Below, in pieces: positions 9,353 to 19,721 of a stretch of 64,000 nucleotides of DNA. The stretch comes from Picocystis sp. L7 (lineage: Eukaryota > Chlorophyta > Picocystophyceae > Picocystales > Picocystaceae). The stretch lies in contig QXJR01000025.1 of assembly GCA_020975725.1 (NCBI GenBank), forward strand, positions 124,001-188,000, in the 5' to 3' direction. A model generated the notes under the pieces. That model worked only from the letters and a program-made list of their open reading frames with translations. It was not told where the DNA came from and made no database searches. Within the stretch, counting starts at the first letter, position 1; every line of letters starts with the position of its first letter. The position numbers and the translations under genes are program-made.

Positions 9353-9943
9353 TCACTCGCTGTTGGCCAAGCACTGATCGACCATTTCCCTGAGTTTGGG
9401 ATTTTCGAGTGCGGCAGCCACGCGTTCTTTGTCTGCCAACTGTTTGTTGAGTGCGTCTTCGGAGGCGTGGCTTCCAGGATGGACCACCACGTCCTTCTTG
9501 CAGTGTTTCGGGAGTGATCGTTCCAGCTTCACCCGAAGCGACAGTCCGATGAGCGTGGCCATGCTGCAGTGTGGCACGGTGGGTGCAAACTCCACTTGGA
9601 CGCTCTTTCGCGCTTGGTCCCAGGCGACTTTGTCCACCGACACCACGCCCAATTCTTCCAAGGTGTGCGGATGTTCCGGATCCATGATGTCTCGCACGTG
9701 TTCGAACACTTCCCATTCGTCCATCTCGTCCTCTCCTCCTTCGACCGCGTCCATCAGTTCCTCTCTCGCTTCGTTCAGGCGCGTGTTCCCATCGTCTTCC
9801 CACGCCTCCGTGGGCAGGTCCACCAGCAATCCGAACCTCCTGCGGTCTCGTCCCCGCGCTTCCGCCTTGGACACGGTCTCCAGAGGACGTTCTGCACGTG
9901 CCACGAGGATGGGATTGGGATTGATCGTCGCTGCGCCTTCCAT
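9353..9943 (-). CDS. CIA2: CIA2 / MIP18-family cytosolic Fe-S assembly protein
   Basis: A 196-residue member of the MIP18 (DUF59) family, the scaffold of the cytosolic iron-sulfur targeting complex (with CIA1 and MMS19) that delivers Fe-S clusters to nuclear and cytosolic enzymes; plant orthologue AE7, human CIAO2B. Characteristic stretches are [17 protein letters not shown], then [20 protein letters not shown] with the conserved Cys, and the C-terminal [24 protein letters not shown]. The N-terminus [14 protein letters not shown] matches the usual NANP-type opening, which fixes the start at 9943. The length is normal for the family and there are no gaps. An A16 tract lies about 110 bp upstream (10053-10068). 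Confidence 0.93.
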   Translation of the reverse strand: MEGAATINPNPILVARAERPLETVSKAEARGRDRRRFGLLVDLPTEAWEDDGNTRLNEAREELMDAVEGGEDEMDEWEVFEHVRDIMDPEHPHTLEELGVVSVDKVAWDQARKSVQVEFAPTVPHCSMATLIGLSLRVKLERSLPKHCKKDVVVHPGSHASEDALNKQLADKERVAAALENPKLREMVDQCLANSE

Positions 9944-11134
9944 CGCGCCGCGCGTGCTCGTCTTCGACACGAACTGCACCACTCCACGAAAATAAAAAAA
10001 AGGGCAGAAAACATCGAAAAGAAACACGGAAGGACGGGATATTTCGCCACCGAAAAAAAAAAAAAAAATCGAGGAGGGACGGACCCGGGGAGAAGCAAGG
10101 ATGGGGAAAAAGGACCCCCTCCTTGTCTCCTTCCCTCCGCAGACCAGACCCATCCTTTTGGGGGGGTGTTGGGAACCGCCACGACTGGGGGGGGGTCATG
10201 GCTTCCATCCACGAGGGTCGCCAACGCTTCCTATTACATACCACGTCCACCATCGAGGACATCCGCGCTCTTGGTTGGCTGTCTCGACCTTGCACGCCAT
10301 GAAAACATGAAAACTCCATCGACGAGGCCGAACCATCCGTCCGCAAACGTGGCTCTCGTGCATCGATCCTACGGGCGTATGAATCGACCTCGGACATGGC
10401 TCAGAACCAAAACGCGCGTGACGGTTTGCCTCCGTGACAATTTGTCCCGTCCACGCGTAGGCAATTAGCCCACGACTCCAAAGCGTCCTCCAACGAACGA
10501 AGACAAGCGCCTGCTGTTGTGCTCTCGAAGATAAACGCCACCACGCACCCTACAACTCCCCCTTTGCGGAAGAAGACCCATGCGCCGTTCAACGGCCGCG
10601 GAACGGGAGGCTACCGCTCCTCGATCTAGCGATTCCCGTGCGGCTTCGGGCACGGAACGACAAACGTCGATATCCAAGGAATGGATCCGACACCAACACC
10701 GACGCGCTACGTCCGTCGGATGCTCAACGGCCGTGGCAATACGAATGGTCCACCGAAGCGCACCCTCCTTGGAAGGGTGAGCGGTTGCTCGATGGAACCC
10801 TACCAAGGCGACAAAGGAAACATCAAACGCTCGCAAACAGGTGCGCCACACGGAGCAAAATTCTGCATCCCTTTTAAAGGCGAAGAAATCCCGGTGTGCG
10901 CAAATTGGTGGCACCGATCCGCGGCTGCTTGTGTGGCGCCATCCATGCACGAGGTATGCAACATGCCCGGTCATGCGGCCATTGCCAAGGAAGCCGATCC
11001 CAGAATTTTGAGCCAGCTCCTCTTTACGCACCAGGGTTTGAATATGCGCGGCCAAAGGCGAGCGCAAATCATAGAGACAGCCCACGTTTGTTGATGGATA
11101 TGCACGATCCCCATGACGAGACAGAATGCAGGAT
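9944..11134. other. Spacer upstream of CIA2
   Basis: Contains the presumed CIA2 promoter and 5' leader with a 16-A run (T on the coding strand) at 10053-10068 and G-runs near 10155-10195. Open frames on both strands show no family signal. Confidence 0.4.
10053..10068. repeat. A16 homopolymer upstream of CIA2
   Basis: Sixteen consecutive A on the plus strand, about 110 bp upstream of the CIA2 start and so oligo-T on its coding strand. It may lie in the promoter or leader. Confidence 0.7.
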
Positions 11135-11950
11135 TCAGCCCTGCCTCCCGTTCGTGTGACCGCATGATTTCGCGCGAGCCATGGCATCCAAATACTCCTC
11201 CCAGTATTCCTCTCCGTAATTCACGAGGATCTCCTCCCGCGCCTCCACGTCTCTGGTCGTGACCACCATCATGTACGGCCATCCTTGGTGCAGGACTTCC
11301 AAGAATCCCACGTTCGACGGACGGTTCCTGGCTATGTCTACATCGTCCTTGGATCCTGGCGACCACGTGCCATCGTTGATGGCGGCCATCCAGTTCCCCA
11401 TCCCAGGTGCGGCGATCATGAGGCGGCCCATGGGATGAGGGCATTGTTGGCTGAAATGCTTGCAACAGACAGTGTAGGAAGCGAGCCTGCTATTTCCTTG
11501 GATCCATCGAGCCTCGTCTCCTCCGTACGCTTCCACAGGTGGAAACATCGCTTTGTACTCTTCCTCGTATCCCACCCATCCCGCGTATGTTCCCAGCACC
11601 GTCTTGGCTGGGATGCGTCCTCCTTCCTTGACTCGCAGCCCCTTTTGTGTCCACAAGTCCATTGGCCATGCCGGATCTTTCGGGATGCAGAACAGCTCCA
11701 AGGACGGATGGACGGGAAGCTTGCCGCAAGAATCTTCCTGTTCGAACATCTGCTTCAGGAGGACGTCCCAAGGCAACGGTTCGCTCTTGGCATCCCATCC
11801 GACTGCACGGTGGAGCACGTCCCAGCGCTCGGCTGCTTCCACGTCCAAGACCTGCGTGTCGGAACGGATCCAGCACGCGTCCCTTTCCTTCCAGGTGTCT
11901 TCTGCGCCTTTGCTGAGCGTCTGGTCCTTCCTTCTTCGAGCCGCAGCCAT
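11135..11950 (-). CDS. SET-domain protein
   Basis: A 271-residue protein whose second half is a SET (protein-lysine methyltransferase) fold. GLRVKEGGRIPAKTVLGTYAGWV is the first SET strand region, GNWMAAINDGTW sits at the usual Asn-His-Ser site, FLEVLHQGWPYMMVVTTRDV is the middle strand, and EAREEILVNYGEEYW is the C-terminal EI..(N/D)YG motif that contributes the catalytic Tyr. The canonical NHS-C motif is replaced by IND, so cofactor binding or specificity may differ. The N-terminal 90 residues carry no known domain. The start at 11950 (MAAARRRKDQ) is preferred over an in-frame ATG at 12016. Substrate unknown. Confidence 0.7.
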   Translation of the reverse strand: MAAARRRKDQTLSKGAEDTWKERDACWIRSDTQVLDVEAAERWDVLHRAVGWDAKSEPLPWDVLLKQMFEQEDSCGKLPVHPSLELFCIPKDPAWPMDLWTQKGLRVKEGGRIPAKTVLGTYAGWVGYEEEYKAMFPPVEAYGGDEARWIQGNSRLASYTVCCKHFSQQCPHPMGRLMIAAPGMGNWMAAINDGTWSPGSKDDVDIARNRPSNVGFLEVLHQGWPYMMVVTTRDVEAREEILVNYGEEYWEEYLDAMARAKSCGHTNGRQG

Positions 11951-13156
11951 GGTTGCGACGTCGAAGACGATCCTGTCCACGCTCTGGGGGAGTCGAACCG
12001 ACTCGACACCACACACGAAGGATCCATCCAGAACGAACCAACACGCCCCAGTTGTGTGTCACGAAAGTGGGGCCAAGGGGTCGGGGGAGACCCCGTTGTG
12101 TACGGATCGAAGGGGGTGGGGCGGGGCCTCCAACTCTTCCACCCCAGCACATTTGGAAAGAGGAAGGATTGGATGGACGACGGCGCATCGATGTCGCCGC
12201 GCGATCGAGGCGTCGATGGGCACCAGAAGTGATTGAAAGACGTGATGGTGACCGGTCGATCCGTCGAAGGAAGGAAAAGGGAGGATGCAGGTGAACGACA
12301 ACGGTGACTCAAGAAAGGAACAGGAGATGAACCTCGCATTCCATCGGTGATGAAAGTGCCTTGGATTCCCCCGCGCATAAAGCCTGGACCGCAATACCTG
12401 GGACCGGATTCCCCTTGGGTCCATCCAAGACGAGAAACATCGCAGACGTACAGAGCTTCGACGGGTTTGATGCCGATCCGCCTCTGAAGGACCAACCAAT
12501 GCCAGTCGAAGGCACACGTCAGTGCCTAGATTTTCGGGGCACGGGAAGACGATCCAAACCCCCGTTCAGATGCACACACACGAACGATAAGGAAAAAATA
12601 CCCCTCTGAAAGGATTACAAAGCGACCATCGGTCGCATGAAAACCGTTCAGTCACTGTCCGAGGGCACTCTAGGCATTCCAGGCAGAATTCGTTCTGCTC
12701 GAATCGCTCGCGGCCCAGTTGCTGCAAAAGCACACCGAGAGTGCCTGCAGGTCCTTCCATGTTGGTCGAAAGGAGCCGGCACCCCCAACCTAGAAAAAAA
12801 AGATTCCGATTGACTCCCCTGCACTCAGCCGTTGAAGCACGCTTCGGCGTTGTGTCTTCTCCTCCACCCCAAAAGCTCGCGCTCCTCGTGCGTGGTGGCC
12901 TCCTGCATTCATGCCCAGGATCGTGCTCATACCCTTCCACGCCTGGAGAGCCGACCTTGGCATGCACCACGTCCCTCCCTGCTCTGCAACTTTCCCTCCT
13001 CTTGTGCGCGGACTGGACGTCCATCCACATGCGGTGCAGCAAACCGTCCAACCGCCTTCCACTCGAGTCCGGATGGATGCGTGGCGAGGGTCTTCCAAAC
13101 GTCGCTTCTAGTGTCCTGGCCGAGGGGCTGCGATCGGGGAGGAGCTCTATTGAAGC
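11951..13156. other. Spacer, no gene recognised
   Basis: About 1.2 kb between the SET gene start and the PsbP-like gene stop. It holds the SET promoter and the 3' end of the PsbP-like gene. Frames of 100-240 codons on both strands have no recognisable content. Confidence 0.4.
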
Positions 13157-14107
13157 TCAGCTTCGTTTGTAGAACTCAAGGTTGGCTTTGATTTCCGCCT
13201 CGGTTCCTCTTTGGATGACTCCAAAGGAATCCCTGAGTTCACGGGCCATTTTTTCGTCCTGTTCCCACTTGCTGGTGGGGATCCAGCAGAACCACGCGTA
13301 CAGCCTTCCGCCGTCTGCAGCGACCGAGGCCAGCACGTTGGTTTTGTACGAGTAGATATCGTAATCGACGTAGGTGATACCTTCCACTTGCCTTTCATGG
13401 ATCTTCACGTCTTCCGCGCCGGAGAGGATGTCTTGCAGGTCGTAATCGGAGATGGCCAGATCGTTCATGATTTCTCCCCTTTGCGCTTTGAGGGTGGAGT
13501 AACCTGGGAAGGTGACCAGATAGATCTTTTCGTTTCCTCCACCTCTCTTCTTGCTGGTCCATTTGGAATCGGTCCCGTTGGTTGCTTTTTCGATCTTGTT
13601 CACGGTGGCTTGATCCCAATCTTCCGGCACATCGTAGTAGTACTTGTACCTGTCTTCGCTGTTCTCGTTTCCACCATATCCGCCATAGCTGGAGGAGCTG
13701 GTGGCCAATCCCAGGTACCTCACTCTTCCTGGTGCTGGAGGGGGAGGTGCAGCCATGGCTCCACGTTGGAAGGGTTGGAACACGTGGCTTGTCCATCCCA
13801 AGGTCGTGGCCATGGTTCCGATCCACCATTGCCTGCGCGTGGATCTGGGTGCGTAGGACAAGCCTCCTTCCCCGTTCGCAGCAGGGCCGCTGGCCGCGTT
13901 CGGATTTGCCTTGGATGGCGAAAAGGACGTGTTGCGGTGTCGCTCCTCGCGGATTGGGTCCGTCCTCGTCGAGCCTCGTTCCTTTTCGCATGCGTCTCCA
14001 TGGATCCTCCTCCTGGACCTTCCTTCCTTCCCTTCGTCTCCCTTCCGTGCCACGTGCCACGTCCCACGTCGCGCGACTCCGCCCATCCTCGAAAACACCG
14101 CCACCAT
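13157..14107 (-). CDS. PsbP-domain protein, thylakoid lumen
   Basis: 316 residues. The C-terminal 165 form a PsbP fold: DRYKYYYDVPEDWDQATV opens the domain, EKIYLVTFPGYSTLKAQRG follows, then DILSGAEDVKIHERQVEGI, TYVDYDIYSY, and WEQDEKMARELRDSFGVI near the end. PsbP-domain (PPD) proteins work around photosystem II and I assembly in the lumen. Targeting: a long Arg/Ser-rich N-terminus (plastid transit), then STRRQWWIGTMATTLGW with a twin Arg at residues 91-92, so export by the Tat route is likely. The true PsbP oxygen-evolving subunit is less likely than a PPD paralogue given the diverged sequence. The start at 14107 is a choice; ATGs at 14203 and 14086 are alternatives. Confidence 0.82.
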   Translation of the reverse strand: MVAVFSRMGGVARRGTWHVARKGDEGKEGRSRRRIHGDACEKERGSTRTDPIREERHRNTSFSPSKANPNAASGPAANGEGGLSYAPRSTRRQWWIGTMATTLGWTSHVFQPFQRGAMAAPPPPAPGRVRYLGLATSSSSYGGYGGNENSEDRYKYYYDVPEDWDQATVNKIEKATNGTDSKWTSKKRGGGNEKIYLVTFPGYSTLKAQRGEIMNDLAISDYDLQDILSGAEDVKIHERQVEGITYVDYDIYSYKTNVLASVAADGGRLYAWFCWIPTSKWEQDEKMARELRDSFGVIQRGTEAEIKANLEFYKRS

Positions 14108-14133
14108 TCGCCACGTGTGTGCGCTTGGATGCC

Positions 14134-14172
14134 TTCCCTCTCTCCTCCCCTCTCTCTCTTCCCTCTCTCTCA
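14134..14172. repeat. Pyrimidine (CT-rich) tract in the PsbP-like leader
   Basis: Almost pure C/T on the plus strand, so a GA-rich tract on the coding strand 27-65 bp upstream of the chosen start of the PsbP-like gene. Possibly a GA-element in the promoter or 5' leader, or a simple repeat. Confidence 0.5.
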
Positions 14173-14978
14173 CAGCCACCCCGTGTCGGCACCCTCGGTC
14201 CATCCAACCCTATCTGCACAACCTGCACACGAGTCTCCCTCCCATCCTGGACGCGATGGAGTGTGGGCACCAGACTCTCCCTCCATCTATCCCCCACCAC
14301 TCCCAAACGGTGCTCTCTCCGTCGACTTGTCGCCCTTCGAGCTCGTTGTCAAGCTCAATGCCTCACTTTCAATGTGGATCCCCGCCTCTTTGTTGCTTCG
14401 TCCTTGGACCGGTTCGTGCCTCCATTCGATTTTCCTCCTGCTCGATCGATGGCAAGGAACGATCGGACGGAATGGATGGGGTTCGTTCGCATGGGAACGA
14501 TTCGGGGATGGGTTGGAAAGAGGACGCTTCCGGCCTCCCATCCGTGGTGTTCGATCCCACCACGCAAGAAAGGGTAGGTTCCAACCCTTCCTTGTACCAA
14601 CCACCTCTTGGAATCAAAGAAGGATCCCGCCCCTTCCTTTCTCGCCCTAATCAACGAGTACGCGCCCCACCCGTCCAAAGATTGAACTATTGGTCGATTG
14701 ACAGATGGACATATGGATGGCGTAAGGATGGATGAAGGGTAGAAAGGACACCGATCCATAGCAAAACAGACAACCGTCATGAAAACCAAGAGGATGGGGG
14801 GGGGTGGAGGTAGGAGAAACGGACACGTGCCAACCACCCACACCCCCGGATGTCCAAAAGGTGCACACACAAGACACAAAGGCAGGAAACGTATGGATTG
14901 CACGACGTGTGATTGGCCACGCGCATGGGGGAAAAGCGATTGCGAGAGAGGAGAGAGAACCCTAGTAGGTAGTCCCCG

Positions 14979-15211
14979 GATGCGACTTAAACGTAATGCC
15001 CACCGGGAGTTGAATTTTGAGCTTCTAGGTTTCACTCCCCCATTCGGAGACACACCGTAGTTTTGCACCAACGCATTTTGTCCAAGGACGGAGATCCCGT
15101 ACGGACGACAGTCGGCCATTGATGCAAAACTACGGTGTGCCTCCGAATGAGGGCGTGAAACCTAGAAGCTCAAATTTCAATTCCCGGTGGGCATCACGTT
15201 TAAGTCGCATC
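14979..15211. mobile_element. Foldback / MITE-like element with 89-bp inverted repeats
   Basis: The left arm 14979-15067 and right arm 15123-15211 are near-perfect reverse complements. Both contain GATGCGACTTAAACGT..., CACCGGGA.TTGAA and CACACCGTAGTTTTGCA, differing at a few positions. The 55-bp loop is 15068-15122. No coding capacity. I see no convincing target duplication at the ends. The structure fits a non-autonomous DNA transposon or a recent inverted duplication. Confidence 0.7.
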
Positions 15212-18200
15212 TTGCACAACCCGAAGACTGGAGAGGGTCACCAAAGCAATGGGTAAGCGAGAAAGCGTTTCTGCTTGAGAGAGGAAGAGAGCACGACAAA
15301 AAGTGTGGTTGAGGAAGCGAGTAGGAGAAAGGGCGGCAAAAAGAAAGTATCGTTGCCATCACAACACTCGATTCCTTCTTTTGGGAGAAATAAATCGATT
15401 GGGTTAGGTGGGGAAGATCAACTTAAGGGCACTCCTCCCAAGGGCTACAGGAACCCTCAATATATCGTGGATTTTGAGGTTGTTTCATACATAGTCTTTC
15501 TTCGCCATGTCAACCAATCACTTAGGATATCACTCACGGGTCCTTCCAAGTTGTCACATTGTTTATTTCAATGGTTTTGAAGGTAGTGGCATGAACACTT
15601 TCACATGAGGCTCTATCCTTGCTTGATCTTTGTAGAAATGGACTCTTTGGTCGGGCATACAAACTTAATGCGCACAACGGATGGTTTGGTTTGTTTCCAT
15701 CCAATTTGCTCCATGTGTCATGATGCGTTGCGATTGATGCCATGAGATACTCTAGATCGGCGACCAAAAAAATATCGTTTCTTGCGCCTAATGGAGGGTG
15801 TTATTCTTTTCAAAGGTGGATCGCCACTACAATTATTCAAGAACGTTGCTTTGATTGTAAACTTGGTGGGAACACGGATGGGATTTGGTAGCAAACGTGT
15901 AGAAGCGAGCATGGAATGTGCATTGCACGGTTCTAAGGAAGGTTGTTGACCACGTACCATACCGAGGACAAGGATTTTGTCCATTATGGGTGCAATGAGT
16001 GCATGCAAGAAATATGGAACATTTGCTTAAGTAATGTTTCCACACTCATGGTCCCTTGCATCGAGATATTGGTGGATCAACTTAAGTAGGTCGTCCTTCT
16101 TTTTCCCGATGCAATCACGTACTTTGTTGCAAGTGGACACGATGTGTAGATCCATTGGAATGTTTGTTGCGGTGATGTTGGCACTGCATCTATCCAACGT
16201 AACCTCGATAAAAACACATGCCCTCAAGTACTCCGTGGCCGGCTCTTGCCACAAGGGGATGAACCGAATGGATTCTCTAAGGGTAGAAGACGAAGCAAAT
16301 AGTTTTTGTGGTGTAGGAGTGAAGCCAAGCAACGTTCAACGACAGGCTATGCGGGCGTTTTTTACGAAATTTTCCCAGACGTGAGTGCCAAACGCTTTTG
16401 AAGGACGACCATGTCCACACCAGGAGCAAATTGGAATGCAAGCCGAGCAAGCACAGTTAAAGCATATGGTGCGTGTATTGTGATCGTTATACCGATGTCT
16501 TGTTCACAGACAAATTTATCGCGCAAGGAAGTACCCATGGCTTAACCTATGTCCCATCTTGCCCTTTCACACATTGGAACGATGCTTGGTCCATGGGCAA
16601 TCACAAAAGAAACGAAAATGCTCTTGCCTTTCCTATTGCTATGTCTTTCCATGTCATTGGGGTCAAGACCATAAGCTTGAAGTATGCTAGGCGTCTTTGC
16701 ATTCAAGGCTTGCATTTGCTTTGAGTGTCGTGCATAGGCCGCAAGCTAATCGAATTGGGCATCAATATCATAATCAGCCCTCTTAGTGCATGCTAAGACG
16801 GTTACAAGTGCAAGAAGTGGACCACTCGGTGGCATGCTTGCGTTTGCATGCACATGCCGTGGCTACCGGCCTTGCTTTCTTTGGTCTTCGTCACATTTTC
16901 GGAATGGAATAAATAAATTCATAGAATTTTTTCCCGTGCAAAGTATGATTGTCCAAGTGCACGCGTGATCTTTGCACATGCCGATAGTCTCCAAGGGTAA
17001 ACATAGGTCAGGTAAGCACTTCAAGTCCAAATTTAGCAATATTTCATTGCCAACGCACAATAAAGAAGGAAAGGTAGTGGACATTGTCCCACATGATGTG
17101 ATTCACGAGCATCCTTTCCATGCCCTTGCATCGAAACACAATGCAAAGCAATGACAACTTCCGTTGCATGGCTATCGAATCAGAAGGAGAGAGGTACAAA
17201 TGCGCCGCGAAACAGAAAGCGCAAGGCAACTCTTAAATTCCCGTAGTCCTTGGGACAGATTTCTTCTCCTTCAGTGTTCTTCATCATTGCGTTTTTCAAG
17301 AACAAGCTCTACGTAGGATGCTTCAAAAGGTGCAATTGAAGCCTTCCTCTTGTCCTTCTCCAACAATAGAATAAACGGTTCGAGGGATTCGCTTCATTTT
17401 TTGGAGACGTCTCACGCCACGTAGGCTATTTCTCTCATCTACCCATCTCTCGCACAAAAGAGCATGTGTTCCAAGCTCCTCCAGATTGTCGAAGTTCTCC
17501 ACAACCCATAGGATGAAATTGGAGCTCATGGATAGGTACACTCAAAGCCACCCTTGATCGAATCATTGGCAAGTTGTCATGTGCCTTGTCGTGGTCGAAG
17601 GCGCCACCTCCTACGGTCGCGTCGAGCCGTTCTTCATCCCACTCGCGTGGAACCAGCGCGTCCAACAGTCGCGCAACCGCGTGAATCGCCTTCTTGTCGC
17701 CCGGGGATCGTCCTCCCTTGGACGCCTCGGCATCCTCGCGCGGTGTTGATCTTCGTTTTCCTCTTTTTTTTTTGGGAAGGCTTCCACACGGTGTCTTGTA
17801 GGACCCTTGCTTCTCAACAACCCCGGTCTAGGGGTGCGCTTTGGCAAGGGTAGCTTGCGATTGAGGATGCGTGGATCTTCGACGTTTCGTGATCCCCCTT
17901 CGCCCACGCCCTCGGTGGAGGTCGGGAAAAGCCCATTACGCGTTCTTCCGCCTTCCCTTGAGAAAGAAAGGGTTTCGTCGGAGCAGGCGTGCGGGTGTGG
18001 GTGCCCATCCGATCGGGCGAACCGCAGGGTCGGAAGAGGCGTACGGCATCGACCCGCAGGAGCGTGGGCGAGAGTCGCACATCGTAGCGGTGCAGGGGTG
18101 TAGGTGGAGGAGGAAGTGCAGGGGGGAGTCGGTCTCTCCAAGGAGGAGGAGGAGTGGGACGGGTGGGTTTTTGTGTGTGACTTGGGTCGGTGGAGACGAG

Positions 18201-18281
18201 GTGGGGATGCGTGCGGCCAATTCCATCCCTTCTCTTCCATCCCTTCTACTACTTCCACGTCGGAGGAGACACCTCGCAGGC

Positions 18282-19721
18282 ATGGCAGGGACCAGGTGTT
18301 TTGTACAAGCACGCAAATGCGCAGACGCAAGAGGACGGAGGTGCGGGACGGATGCGAACGAAACCACACGCACGGGCCGACGGAAGGAATGGAGGCGCTT
18401 CGACGGGATCCCACCACGTCCACGCCACGGCGAAACGTTGAGCCAGGAGATCGGACGAGGAACGAGGGACGTGGTGGCGAACCAAGGGATGCAAGACGGT
18501 GGAGAGACGGAAGAGACGCAGGTCCGAAACCTTCCGAGCGACGGGAACGGCGCACGCCACCGGGACGTGGCAGGAAACGGACAGGAAGACGCAGGACGCG
18601 ACCACGTTCGCGAAGACGTCGAACGGGAGGCGTTCGGGATCCAAGCCATGCCCAAGGTGCGCATATGGGGTTGCGGATCCGCCGTGCCGGAACGCCAGGT
18701 GTCCAACGACGAGCTGGCCCTCCGCATGGACACCTCGGACGAGTGGATCGCCGCGCGGACCGGGATCCGGAACCGCAGGGTCGTGAAGCAAGGACAAGAC
18801 CTGGTGGAGCTGGCCGCCACCGCCGCCAGGAACGCCATGGAACGCGCCCAAGTGGATCCGGTGGAACTGGACCTGGTGATCCTGGCCACCTCCTCCCCGG
18901 ACGACCTGTTCGGGAGCGCGTGCCAATTGCAACACGCGCTGGGCGCCAGGAACGCCTGCGCGTTCGATCTCACCGCCGCGTGCTCCGGCTTCGTGCTGGC
19001 CACCGTCACCGCCGCCCAATACGTGCGCACCGGGGCCTGCCGCAAGGTCCTGGTGGTGGGGGCGGACGCGCTCTCCAGGTGCGTGGATTGGAACGATCGC
19101 GGGACCTGCATCCTGTTCGGGGACGCCGCCGGGGCCGTCCTGGTCACGGCGCACGAAGAAGGAACGGGAACGACAAAAGACGCGGATGGGACGACCCCGC
19201 CCCGTACGGATCCCACGGTAGGATCGTGCGCGCTGCTGGCGTTCGACATGAGGTCGGACGGCGGGGGGAACCGACACCTGACCGCCCGGTACCTGAACCC
19301 CGAGGACGGGGACAGGACCAAGCCGGACGGCGCGGAGAGGGATCGACCGGCGTCCTACGCCAACGTGCGGATGAACGGACAGGACGTGTTCAAGTTCGCC
19401 GTGAGGGCCGTGCCCGCCACCCTCAAGGCCTCGGCGGAAAAGGCGGGGATCGGTCCCGAAGAGTTCGCCGACAAGGTGGACTGGCTGGTCCTGCACCAGG
19501 CCAACCAGCGCATCCTGGACGCCGCCGCCGATCGTCTGGGGTTCCCCAAGGAGAGAGTCGTCTCCAACCTCGCCCACTACGGGAACACGTCCGCCGCCTC
19601 CATCCCGTTGGCGCTGGACGAGGCCGTCCGACAAGGGAAGATACGACCGGGAGACACCGTGGCGATCGCCGGGTTCGGGGCCGGGCTCACCTGGGCCTCC
19701 GCCATCTTCCGTTGGGGATGA
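18282..19721 (+). CDS. KAS3: 3-oxoacyl-ACP synthase III (KAS III), plastid precursor
   Basis: Condenses acetyl-CoA with malonyl-ACP to begin fatty-acid synthesis in the plastid stroma. The enzyme core starts at residue 123 ([15 protein letters not shown]). The catalytic triad is present, numbered from that core: Cys112 in DLTAACSGF, His283 in VLHQANQRI and Asn313 in HYGNTSAAS, plus GFGAGLTW near the end. The core is 357 residues against about 317 in E. coli FabH; the extra length is mostly a polar insert around core residues 168-195. The 122-residue leader is Arg/Gly/Thr-rich as expected for a transit peptide. The start at 18282 ([13 protein letters not shown]) is one choice; ATG at 18207 would add 25 residues, and the frame is open to 17871. 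Confidence 0.92.
   Translation: MAGTRCFVQARKCADARGRRCGTDANETTRTGRRKEWRRFDGIPPRPRHGETLSQEIGRGTRDVVANQGMQDGGETEETQVRNLPSDGNGARHRDVAGNGQEDAGRDHVREDVEREAFGIQAMPKVRIWGCGSAVPERQVSNDELALRMDTSDEWIAARTGIRNRRVVKQGQDLVELAATAARNAMERAQVDPVELDLVILATSSPDDLFGSACQLQHALGARNACAFDLTAACSGFVLATVTAAQYVRTGACRKVLVVGADALSRCVDWNDRGTCILFGDAAGAVLVTAHEEGTGTTKDADGTTPPRTDPTVGSCALLAFDMRSDGGGNRHLTARYLNPEDGDRTKPDGAERDRPASYANVRMNGQDVFKFAVRAVPATLKASAEKAGIGPEEFADKVDWLVLHQANQRILDAAADRLGFPKERVVSNLAHYGNTSAASIPLALDEAVRQGKIRPGDTVAIAGFGAGLTWASAIFRWG

Larger units (their letters stand above)
14108..18281. other. Gene-free spacer between divergent genes, with AT-rich island
   Basis: Divergent spacer between the PsbP-like gene and KAS III. 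The flanks are GC-rich; from about 15,210 to 17,550 the base composition shifts to clearly AT-rich, with many short interrupted frames. The longest minus-strand frames here (around 15,530-16,330) read like decayed coding sequence but I cannot name a family. A foldback element is annotated at 14979-15211. Confidence 0.4.

Noticed and set aside
10465-11187. Minus-strand frame of 240 codons next to the SET gene
   Set aside because: No domain, partly overlaps the 3' end of the SET gene in another frame, composition unlike neighbouring genes.
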